From IMG/VR virus record IMGVR_UViG_3300049431_000004, positions 1 through 22,937 of that record: a stretch of 22,937 nucleotides of DNA. One strand, written 5' to 3'. The notes beneath the pieces are model-generated. The model ran no database searches and was not told the DNA's origin. It saw only the letters and a program-made list of their open reading frames with translations. Source of the DNA: a virus. Below, one piece after another: positions 15,764 to 21,829 of the stretch. The first letter of the stretch is position 1, and the number at the start of each line of letters is the position of its first letter. Position numbers and translations under genes: made by a program.

Positions 15764-16750
15764 TTAGCCCAAGAGTACACGCATGAGTTCATCATCAACA
15801 GCTTCAGTGTCTGCAACCTTGACAGTCGTCTTGGTTGTCATCACATCGTCTGGAATGTCATCATCCAGATCGAACGGAGGAGCATCTGATTTCGTCGTTG
15901 TAGCAGCTGCCTTGGTTTCCTTCGGCGGCTGTGAGGAACCAGCCTTTTCAGCTTCCCAGCCGATCACAGTCTGGATACCAGAACCGCATGTCGGACCAAC
16001 CACGGTGAACAGCTGACGCTTCAGTTCTTCGTACGACTTGAAGTTACCTACCGCGTCAAACTCGCTCAGCTTGTGTGCCTTGCCACAGATAGCGATAACT
16101 TCATCATCATCATCTGCAATTGCACTTGGTGCTGCGAATACGGAACGCTCGTAACTCTGTACGGTTTTACCATTGACTTCTTTCGGGATCATCTTGATCT
16201 TGAAGTTCGCGCCCATGAATGGGTTGAATGCAAGGATCTGATCATCTGTCGGATCTTTCGGGTTCATCGCATCTTCTACGATTTCGAAGATCTGGCTACC
16301 GAACTTCCACAAGAATACCTTGCCTTCGTTTTCACGATTTGCAGGATCGGTCACGACCAGAATGTTGGCGATGTAGGTGATCTTGCGCTTCATTTCAGAG
16401 GCGACCTTCTTGTCTGATTCGATGCCGGAATTCCACAGGCGCGAACAAACTTCACCTACTGGATCTTCCTTGCCGATTGTTGTCAGGCAGTTTTCAATGT
16501 ACCACTTACCGGTTGGACCCTTGAATGAACGGCGGAACAGCTTTGTCCAATCAATGTGATCTTGTTCTGGCGAGGGGAGGAATCGGACGACAGCGGAACC
16601 TGTCTGTTTTTCCTTATCGAACACGGGACTCCAGAATCGGGCATCAGATGACGACGATTTGGACTTTTGTTCTTCTGAGGCTTTCTTGGCAGCAGCGAGT
16701 TGTGCAGCAGCGCCAGTTTTAGTTTTCAGTGCTAAGAGATGACTTGTCAT
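15764..16750 (-). CDS. 32: Single-stranded DNA-binding protein gp32
   Basis: A 328-residue T4-type helix-destabilising protein (T4: 301). It has a basic N-terminal cooperativity region, an OB-fold core (FWSPVFDKEKQTGSAVVRFLPS, split here at 39-60) and WYIENCLTTIGKEDPVGEV (83-101), then a C-terminal acidic tail (DLDDDIPDDV and beyond) that recruits replication partners. Only C88 and C102 occur in the zinc-finger region; the CPVC pair of T4 is absent, as in other zinc-free relatives with 'WYIEN..TTIG.. DPV'. The ATG at 16750 is preferred over TTG 16756: AAAGGA lies 9 bases upstream. It overlaps gene 59 by 32 bases. No TAG. Confidence 0.92.
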   Translation of the reverse strand: MTSHLLALKTKTGAAAQLAAAKKASEEQKSKSSSSDARFWSPVFDKEKQTGSAVVRFLPSPEQDHIDWTKLFRRSFKGPTGKWYIENCLTTIGKEDPVGEVCSRLWNSGIESDKKVASEMKRKITYIANILVVTDPANRENEGKVFLWKFGSQIFEIVEDAMNPKDPTDDQILAFNPFMGANFKIKMIPKEVNGKTVQSYERSVFAAPSAIADDDDEVIAICGKAHKLSEFDAVGNFKSYEELKRQLFTVVGPTCGSGIQTVIGWEAEKAGSSQPPKETKAAATTTKSDAPPFDLDDDIPDDVMTTKTTVKVADTEAVDDELMRVLLG

Positions 16751-17333
16751 TTTCAATTTTCCTTTGGATTAAGTTTTTCAACGAGTTTAGTGTGTTTTCA
16801 TTTTGTACAGTCACGAATGGTCTATACCGATCCAATCTACGAATTACTTCTTCGATCAGAAAGTTAGAACATCCGACATTTGCTAGGAAAGGTGACGCAC
16901 GGTCAAGTAGAATTACCTCTTCCGGTGTTATTTCCCCAGCAAGCATACTATTTAGGGTGCTGCTAGGCTCCACGCTGCCGCTGACAGCGTTTATTTCCAA
17001 AAAAGGTACTACCCTACTGCCTAAGTGGTGCTCAGGCGCTAAAACGATTCTACGAGCTTCTAGGTACCTTTCACGGCACCCTTCAGTTTCGAGGTCAGTG
17101 AACCACAGGTTCTTATCCATTACAAGGTTACTTGCAACAAATAGTGAGAGCCTGTATGTATTCTGATAGGTTTCACTCAAACGCTTGGCGACGAATCGCT
17201 CAGGCGCGAATGCGAACTTCTCAGGTGTAAAGACATTCCACAGCATACCCTTGATGGGTTTGTTTCCACGAAAGTGAATACGGAGCGAGTGCATTACCAC
17301 CCATGCTTCGTAATCAGTAATCGTTTTAGTCAA
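16719..17333 (-). CDS. 59: DNA helicase loader gp59
   Basis: A 204-residue protein in the T4 gene order 33-59-32; T4 gp59 has 217 residues. Matching region: DYEAWVVMHSLRIHFRG near the N-terminus, FVAKRLSETYQNTYRLSLF and ASNLVMDKNLWFTDLE, which line up with the T4 segment containing 'FQKLSEKYK' and 'ISNLVANQDAWIGDI'. It loads the gp41-type helicase onto gp32-covered forks. The start is uncertain: no ATG near the conserved N-terminus, so TTG at 17333 (overlapping the gp33 stop) or 17339 is proposed; an upstream ATG at 17417 would add residues encoded inside gene 33. Confidence 0.8.
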   Translation of the reverse strand: MTKTITDYEAWVVMHSLRIHFRGNKPIKGMLWNVFTPEKFAFAPERFVAKRLSETYQNTYRLSLFVASNLVMDKNLWFTDLETEGCRERYLEARRIVLAPEHHLGSRVVPFLEINAVSGSVEPSSTLNSMLAGEITPEEVILLDRASPFLANVGCSNFLIEEVIRRLDRYRPFVTVQNENTLNSLKNLIQRKIENDKSSLSTEN

Positions 17334-17589
17334 ATTCAATAGCGACACGAGATTTGGCTCCCTTTGATGACTGCTTGAGCAAACGGAGACTAACCGCTTC
17401 TTCGGTGATACGGGCAATCAAAAATGGTGAAAGCAGTGGAACTACATCCTCTACTTCAGATCCAACCGAATTGCAATATTCGATAATGGATTCCATCCAA
17501 GACAGGTTTTCATCTTTGAACGCTGCGATGCGATGGTGCAGTGCAGTAACTTTTGATTCGTAACTTGTCAGGTCTACATCGGTTGTCAT
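17326..17589 (-). CDS. 33: Late transcription co-activator gp33
   Basis: An 87-residue acidic protein upstream of 59 and 32, the T4 position of gene 33 (112 residues). The central segment SWMESIIEYCNSVGSEVEDV and VPLLSPFLIARITEEA is typical of gp33-like proteins: a 'MESI.EYC...  .DVEDV.PL' helix pair that contacts the RNA polymerase beta flap. It links the sliding clamp to polymerase at late promoters, matching the CTAAATA motifs in this window. The ATG at 17589 follows the upstream TGA by 7 bases. Confidence 0.78.
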   Translation of the reverse strand: MTTDVDLTSYESKVTALHHRIAAFKDENLSWMESIIEYCNSVGSEVEDVVPLLSPFLIARITEEAVSLRLLKQSSKGAKSRVAIEFD

Positions 17590-17596
17590 TATTTTC

Positions 17597-17854
17597 TCAA
17601 TAGTCGGGAATGGAGTTCTTGCCGTTCAGGTGTCGTTTCTTGAATACCTTCATAGCATCTTTGTGATCGCCTGACATCTGCTTCCACGGGTTCGGTCTAA
17701 CAAACCCCTGAGTATACCCAATCACTTGGGTGATTTCACCCTTGACACCGCATTGAGGACAAGGATCTTGAAGCGCAGCATGACGATTAGAAATGGACGC
17801 AATTTTATCAAACTCGTGGTGGCAAGTCTAGCACGCATAGGCATATGTTGGCAT
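17597..17854 (-). CDS. FmdB-like zinc-ribbon protein, hidden by an in-frame TAG
   Basis: An 85-residue protein that is absent under the standard code because codon 9 is TAG (17830-17828). Read through, it starts MPTYAYAC-TAG-TCHHEFDKI with DPCPQCG at 30-36: C8, C11, C32 and C35 form the four-Cys zinc ribbon of FmdB-type proteins, which usually begin MP-Y-Y-C--C. The C-terminal half (RPNPWKQMSGDHKDAMKVFK) is basic and helical. It exactly fills the gap between DUF6433 and gp33, with GGAA 9 bases before the ATG. Probably a nucleic-acid or protein-binding accessory of the late-transcription/replication operon; function not established. Confidence 0.82.
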
Positions 17855-17879
17855 ATTTTTTCGTTCCAATGGCTCAGGA

Positions 17880-17903
17880 GCACCAGCTTTCTTAGGCTGG
17901 TGC
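17880..17903 (-). repeat. 8-bp inverted repeat over the DUF6433 stop codon
   Basis: GCACCAGC (17880-17887) and GCTGGTGC (17896-17903), with an 8-base loop that includes the stop codon of the DUF6433 gene. No T-run follows on the minus strand, so it is more likely an intercistronic RNA stem (processing or stability) than a terminator. Confidence 0.5.
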
Positions 17904-18443
17904 TTGTGCGTTTTTTGATTCAGTACCCGGCAACCAATCAGGGAATGCTTCACGGAAAAGCTTCTCATCGACTGTTGGGTAGATTCGCTTGTCGAGCTTC
18001 TTGTCCTTGATCATGAGCAACAGCTTAGCTTCACGAGGAGCAAGGCGTTCGAGCATCTGTACGAATCCGCGTTCACGAATCAGCTTGTTCTGAATCTTAG
18101 CAGGGCAGTTGCAGAACTGCTTGATCTTCTTCAACTCATTGAACAGGTTGGAGAATGCCATAGTTTCGTCAAGTGCGTCAAGTGGTTTGTACGGCGGAGT
18201 ACCAGCAGGCAGGTCAAAAATGACATCTGGGTGGTAGGTAGCCTCTACGAAGAACTTCAACGATGCTCTGTACGAATCCGACCGCTTGGCATAAGCCTGA
18301 AGAATTTCGATCTTGTCTTTCTGACTCGGTGCCTTGGCAGCGTACTTCAGAACTTCGTGCAGGAAAATGTTTCCTCTTGGGAGGCCGATCTTCTGCATGA
18401 ACTCGGATTTGATTTCCGATGCGGGTGTAACTTGTGGTTTCAT
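17892..18443 (-). CDS. DUF6433 family protein
   Basis: A 183-residue protein of a family widespread in T4-like phages and of unknown function. Recognised from FVEATYHPDVIFDLPAGTPP (mid-protein), YKPLDALDETMAFSN and the C-terminal pattern FVQMLERLAPREAKLLLMIK followed by DKKL and FREAFPDWLP. It lies between RNase H and the late-transcription genes, so a link to replication or transcription is likely. The ATG at 18443 is preferred because GGAA lies 9 bases upstream and upstream in-frame starts fall in the RNase H end. Ends in TAA. Confidence 0.75.
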   Translation of the reverse strand: MKPQVTPASEIKSEFMQKIGLPRGNIFLHEVLKYAAKAPSQKDKIEILQAYAKRSDSYRASLKFFVEATYHPDVIFDLPAGTPPYKPLDALDETMAFSNLFNELKKIKQFCNCPAKIQNKLIRERGFVQMLERLAPREAKLLLMIKDKKLDKRIYPTVDEKLFREAFPDWLPGTESKNAQAPA

Positions 18444-18481
18444 TTTCAAATTTCCAGTTGTGATAAGGTATCTAGCCTGCA

Positions 18482-19363
18482 TCAAAATAGATGCAGGTTC
18501 TCGATAAAGTTCCCAAGCTTGTGGCTGTTGAAATATTCGAGCATCGTTGACTTCGAAGCAACCGGCGCATTCTCGTATGCAGTGATCACATTCTGCTGTA
18601 CTTCATAGGGAATGTCAAACAAGCTGATCAACGATTTATTGCGCTCGTAGTACACCAGTTCTTCTGGGATCACTCCTTCCATCAGCATCGGAATCCACTT
18701 GTCAAGCATCTTCTGGCTGATTGGCTTCTGGCGCTGGCCGATCATGAAGATGTCATCTTGTGAGATGCACGAAGGAACATCGTCACCGGCATCACCCTTG
18801 ATGACTTTTGTCAGATAGTCGATTTCAATCGAGTCGGATCGAACATGCTCGTTACGAGTCGAGTTCCACTGATCGATACCTTGCAGTCTTTGCAGTTGCA
18901 ACATGTCATGGTCAGCAGAGACGATCATTGATCGGTTATCATACTTTGACCCGATCTCATCACGCAAGCTCTTGTGGCGATGCTGGATGATAGATCCGAT
19001 GATATCATCACCTTCACAGTCACTCAAGCACACGACCTTGTACGGCATGCAATGAATAAACTCTTCCTTGATGGCTTCCATGAAGTCGCCAATGAATTCC
19101 CAGTCAAGCGGAGAGCTGGCCTTCTTGTTTGCACGACGAACCTTGTAGTACGGGAATGCCTTGCGCCGCCAGAGTTGTTCGGACTTGCCATCAAATGCGA
19201 AGACCATCTCGTTGCCATATTCACTGCCAAATTTCTTGCGCAACCCAAGCACATGCTGCATCAGATAGTTTCTGGCATCATTGAAGGTGGTGTTTCCACC
19301 AAATGCCTTCTGTGCTTCTGCACAGGCAGCGATTACGACATTGTTACTATCAACGATGATCAT
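18482..19363 (-). CDS. rnh: RNase H / 5'-3' flap exonuclease
   Basis: A 293-residue FEN/5'-nuclease family enzyme matching T4 RNase H (305). Acidic metal sites in order: IIVDSNN (D5), FAFDGKSEQLWRRKAFPYYK with the arched basic segment, SDCEGDDIIG, VSADHDMLQL and GDAGDDVPS (helix-3-turn region). It removes RNA primers from Okazaki fragments with gp32. The ATG at 19363 fits the family N-terminus; the upstream extension would lie in the kinase gene. It overlaps the kinase end by 14 bases. No TAG. Confidence 0.9.
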   Translation of the reverse strand: MIIVDSNNVVIAACAEAQKAFGGNTTFNDARNYLMQHVLGLRKKFGSEYGNEMVFAFDGKSEQLWRRKAFPYYKVRRANKKASSPLDWEFIGDFMEAIKEEFIHCMPYKVVCLSDCEGDDIIGSIIQHRHKSLRDEIGSKYDNRSMIVSADHDMLQLQRLQGIDQWNSTRNEHVRSDSIEIDYLTKVIKGDAGDDVPSCISQDDIFMIGQRQKPISQKMLDKWIPMLMEGVIPEELVYYERNKSLISLFDIPYEVQQNVITAYENAPVASKSTMLEYFNSHKLGNFIENLHLF

Positions 19364-19919
19364 GATTGATACCTGCGGAGTTGATTGCGTCAACGAGACG
19401 GTTTTCCAGATCAACCAGTGATCCATCATTTACGATGTCTTGGTTGACATACGATTGGTTAACACCGGCTTCTGAAGAATGGGTGATGTTTGTGATCTTG
19501 ACATCGCGACCTACGATCTGAATGACGATACCACCTGCATCACGAATTGCCTTGGCTTCGTTGTCGAAACGGACATCAGTGATCAGAACAATACCACCAT
19601 TTTTCGATGCTGTCATTGCCTTTGACATACAGACATCAACCCAGAGTGAACCAGAAATCGTATCACGACCCCATTCGGTACCGAGAGTCTACATCGCGTA
19701 GCGAGGAGTTTTACCACCGAGGATTGCAGAAGGAACTTCGTAGATCTTGTGAAATTCTTCCAAGTTGCTATAACCAACAAGACCCATGACCATCTGGCGG
19801 ATAGGTGCAGCAAAGCTGCACCGTGCCACTTGATCACCGATATCATTGAAGTAGCTAGTCAGGATGTCAGCAGATGTATCTTTTCCTGACTGCGCCTTAC
19901 CAGTGATCCCGATAATCAT
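19350..19919 (-). CDS. Deoxynucleoside monophosphate kinase with an in-frame TAG
   Basis: A 189-residue P-loop kinase. Walker A GKAQSGKDT (7-15) at the N-terminus, then ARCSFAAPIRQMV, TPRYAM-TAG-TLGTEWGRD and LITDVRFDNEAKAIRDAGG (DVR motif). It phosphorylates dNMPs to supply DNA synthesis, as T4 gp1 does. TAG is codon 77 (19691-19689). In this family the stretch is commonly 'R..MQ.LGTE', and T4 gp1 has RRLMQALGTD as I recall it, so TAG stands at a conserved Gln. The standard code yields two fragments, neither functional. The ATG overlaps the DsbA stop (ATGA). Confidence 0.9.
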
Positions 19920-20233
19920 TCGTCGTCACCTTCGTCTTGATCTTCATCGGCATCCTTGATACCACGGAGCACGACGAACGACTCGTAGAAAGCATCGTCA
20001 GCAACACGCTGCTGTTCGAGGTTGTGGTTGTAGATGGTGCGTGCGAAGCGGTTGACAACCTTTGGCGGCATGTCGAACTCTTCCTTCAAGAGCTTCTTGA
20101 TTTCCTTGATGTGGTCAGATTCAGCTGACTGTCGAACCAGACTGTTGACGATCTCTTCCAAAGCGGAGTTGATCTTTGTCTTGTCGGCTGGACTGGACGG
20201 CATTACCCACGATTCTGCATTTTCGATAGTCAT
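19916..20233 (-). CDS. dsbA: DsbA-like double-stranded DNA-binding protein
   Basis: A 105-residue protein related to T4 DsbA (89 residues), which binds double-stranded DNA and affects late transcription. The matching part is IKKLLKEEFDMPPKVVNRFA to EQQRVADDAFYESFVVL, compared with T4 'KDELGVDGKMFNRLLALYH... .VFEAETEEVVELYDTVF'. The C-terminal end is very acidic (DADEDQDEGDDE). T4 carries dsbA next to rnh and 33, as here apart from inserted genes. ATG and TGA overlap both neighbours. Confidence 0.75.
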   Translation of the reverse strand: MTIENAESWVMPSSPADKTKINSALEEIVNSLVRQSAESDHIKEIKKLLKEEFDMPPKVVNRFARTIYNHNLEQQRVADDAFYESFVVLRGIKDADEDQDEGDDE

Positions 20234-20688
20234 TCTGACTTCTCCTGTTGTGTTTGTTCATGTTGGATCATTTCGATCCCCTGAGACTGCATCTTACTAA
20301 TAATTTCTGGAGAATTCCAGCGTTTTTTGAAATTTTCATCGCCTGAATCAAAAAATACTGTTTTGATCCCTGCATCTACAATTTTTCCTGCACACTGTTC
20401 ACATGGTGGATGTGTCACGAAAAGAATTGCACCTGACAACCTCGCTTTCTCTGCAAACTGAATGCAGTTGTGTTCTGCATGGTTTGTGTACATAAGCTTG
20501 CGATCCCGGCTCTACAGAACCCACTCGTCATCAAACTCTGGCGGTGGTCCATTGTAACCTGTCGAGATGATCGCCTTTCTCTGATCAACGAGAACCGCAC
20601 CGACCTTAGTCGATGGGTCTTTGCTCCAAGAAGCAACTTCAAGTGCTTGCTTTCTGTAGCGGTCTATCCAAATCTAACTGAAACCCAT
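20230..20688 (-). CDS. cd: dCMP deaminase with two in-frame TAG codons
   Basis: A 152-residue zinc deaminase converting dCMP to dUMP for dTTP synthesis. Key residues: STGYNGPPP (42-50), HAE (H70, E72) and PPCEQC (C96, C99). TAG occurs at codon 5 (20676-20674) and codon 59 (20514-20512). The conserved N-terminal segment SWSKDPSTKVGAVLVD (20-35) lies between the two TAGs, so both must be read for an active enzyme with its natural start. AGGA lies 9 bases before the ATG at 20688. Starts upstream would collide with the preceding gene. T4 dCMP deaminase is longer (about 190), but this is close to the bacterial size. Confidence 0.9.
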
Positions 20689-20824
20689 ACTGTACCATCC
20701 TAATTGCTACTTTTCTGTCGTAGCCATTGTCAACTAAATTTTTCACTTGTGCAAGTTCTTCTGCACTAAATTCAATTAGCGGCCTCAAATCGACTGTGAT
20801 CTTTGGCATCTGAATTTTTAACAT
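20639..20824 (-). CDS. Small hypothetical protein, first gene of the minus operon
   Basis: A 61-residue protein, start MLKIQMPKITVDLRPL, with a helical FSAEELAQVKNLVDNGYDRK segment. AGGA lies 7 bases before the ATG at 20824, supporting this start. The last 50 bases overlap the dCMP deaminase gene in another frame, an unusually long overlap, so the C-terminus may be constrained by it. No family recognised. No strong promoter is visible just upstream. Confidence 0.5.
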   Translation of the reverse strand: MLKIQMPKITVDLRPLIEFSAEELAQVKNLVDNGYDRKVAIRMVQYGFQLDLDRPLQKAST

Positions 20825-20840
20825 GCAACAATCCTAAGTT

Positions 20841-20847
20841 CTAAATA
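20841..20847 (+). promoter_or_regulatory. Late promoter motif CTAAATA
   Basis: CTAAATA in the divergent gap between the minus operon and the plus genes from 20892. It could drive the small protein, zinc ribbon, resolvase and the third large paralogue. Confidence 0.5.
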
Positions 20848-20891
20848 TCACAGAACAGTTTAGCACCAGACTTCTACAAAGGCAATCCAAA

Positions 20892-21074
20892 TTGGACAAC
20901 TTCAGAAAAATTATCGAACAACCGTTCACCAAGCACCATGATCAATCCACATCGGAACATTCGAAGTTCCACGATCAGGCAGAAAAATTTCACCGACAAG
21001 GTGGAAACGAATCGCAGGCTGATTTTCATGCCAGCCTTGCAGTAAAATACAAACACGAGAAGGAAATTTCCTGA
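20892..21074 (+). CDS. Small His-rich hypothetical protein
   Basis: A 60-residue, His- and Gln-rich helical protein, containing FHDQAEKFHRQGG and ADFHASLAVKYK. The only usable start is TTG at 20892, with AAAGG 9 bases upstream; no ATG or GTG occurs between the upstream TAA and this point. Its TGA overlaps the next ATG. The regular His spacing resembles small phage proteins with 'H..AA..H' repeats; function unknown. Confidence 0.5.
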   Translation: MDNFRKIIEQPFTKHHDQSTSEHSKFHDQAEKFHRQGGNESQADFHASLAVKYKHEKEIS

Positions 21075-21226
21075 TGTCATACATCGACAACCCCTACAGC
21101 TTACACATCTGCGTTGAATGCGAGTCCGAGTACAGAATCAAGCCAATTTTTATTGAAGACCAAGGCGTGATCAAGTTCTGTCCGTACTGTGCAGCTGAAC
21201 TGCCACACGAAGATCCAGAAGACTAA
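21074..21226 (+). CDS. Small zinc-ribbon protein
   Basis: A 50-residue protein, start MSYIDNPYSLHICVECESEY, with CVEC near 13-16 and CPYC near 36-39: two CxxC knuckles about 20 residues apart, a typical zinc ribbon. ATG overlaps the preceding TGA and the gene ends in TAA. Probably binds nucleic acid or a protein partner; no specific role visible. Confidence 0.65.
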   Translation: MSYIDNPYSLHICVECESEYRIKPIFIEDQGVIKFCPYCAAELPHEDPED

Positions 21227-21259
21227 TACAGAACTCATAGTGCCGGAGTAAAGCACAAA

Positions 21260-21829
21260 ATGGACATAAAGTGGAACTCAGAGTGCCGTATTGCTGGCAT
21301 CGATTGGTCAATCACATGCCCTGCCATGTGCATCGGCGACGGTGAGCAATTTGTGATCAATACCTTCACGAAAAAGAAAGGCGTTACTGGTGAAGGCAAC
21401 ATTCGCCTTGATAAAGTTCCAGAGTTCAAAGACAACCAAGAACGGTTCAACGACCTTGCAACTCAATTTTGGTATGAGTGCGTTAAGCACGGCGTAAAAA
21501 CTGTATTCATCGAAGACTATGCCTTTGCCGGTAATGGTCGCATCACTGACATTGCCGAGTCAGTCGGGGTGCTCAAACACATGCTTTGGCAGCAAGGAAT
21601 TTCCATCATTCCAGTTTCTCCGTCTGCCAACAAGCTTGCTGCTTCCGGTAAAGGGAATGCAAAGAAGCATGAAATGGTTGAAGCATTCAAGAAAGTACAT
21701 CCAGAAATCGATCTGGAAAAAATAACAAAAGCCAACATTACGCCAAGTAGTGTTCCAAGTCCGATACAGGACATCGTAGACGCATTTTTCCTTTACCAGT
21801 ACGGGATATCAAAACTCAATGAAAACTAA
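21260..21829 (+). CDS. RuvC-like Holliday junction resolvase
   Basis: A 189-residue RNase H-fold nuclease of the RuvC type. Acidic residues fit the family: D15 in AGIDWS, E85 in VFIEDYAFAGNGR, and D171/D174 in IQDIVDAFFLY; VLKHMLWQQGISIIPVSPSA and NAKKHEMVEAF are also typical. It would cut branched DNA before packaging, the job of gp49 in T4, whose fold is different. GGAG lies upstream of the ATG at 21260. Its end overlaps the next gene by 11 bases. Confidence 0.82.
   Translation: MDIKWNSECRIAGIDWSITCPAMCIGDGEQFVINTFTKKKGVTGEGNIRLDKVPEFKDNQERFNDLATQFWYECVKHGVKTVFIEDYAFAGNGRITDIAESVGVLKHMLWQQGISIIPVSPSANKLAASGKGNAKKHEMVEAFKKVHPEIDLEKITKANITPSSVPSPIQDIVDAFFLYQYGISKLNEN

Noticed and set aside
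16440-16500. Loss of zinc-finger Cys in gp32 as an unusual feature
   Set aside because: A WYIEN..TTIG..DPV region without the CPVC pair is familiar from other T4-like gp32 proteins, so this is a known zinc-free variant.
16949-16955. Minus-strand CTAAATA inside gene 59, pointing toward gene 32
   Set aside because: A 7-mer is expected a few times by chance in 23 kb on two strands; this one is within a coding region and not near a start, so it is not listed as a promoter.
17880-17903. Terminator at the end of the DUF6433 gene
   Set aside because: The stem is good but no T-run follows on the minus strand, and genes continue in the same direction with tight spacing. Kept only as an inverted repeat.
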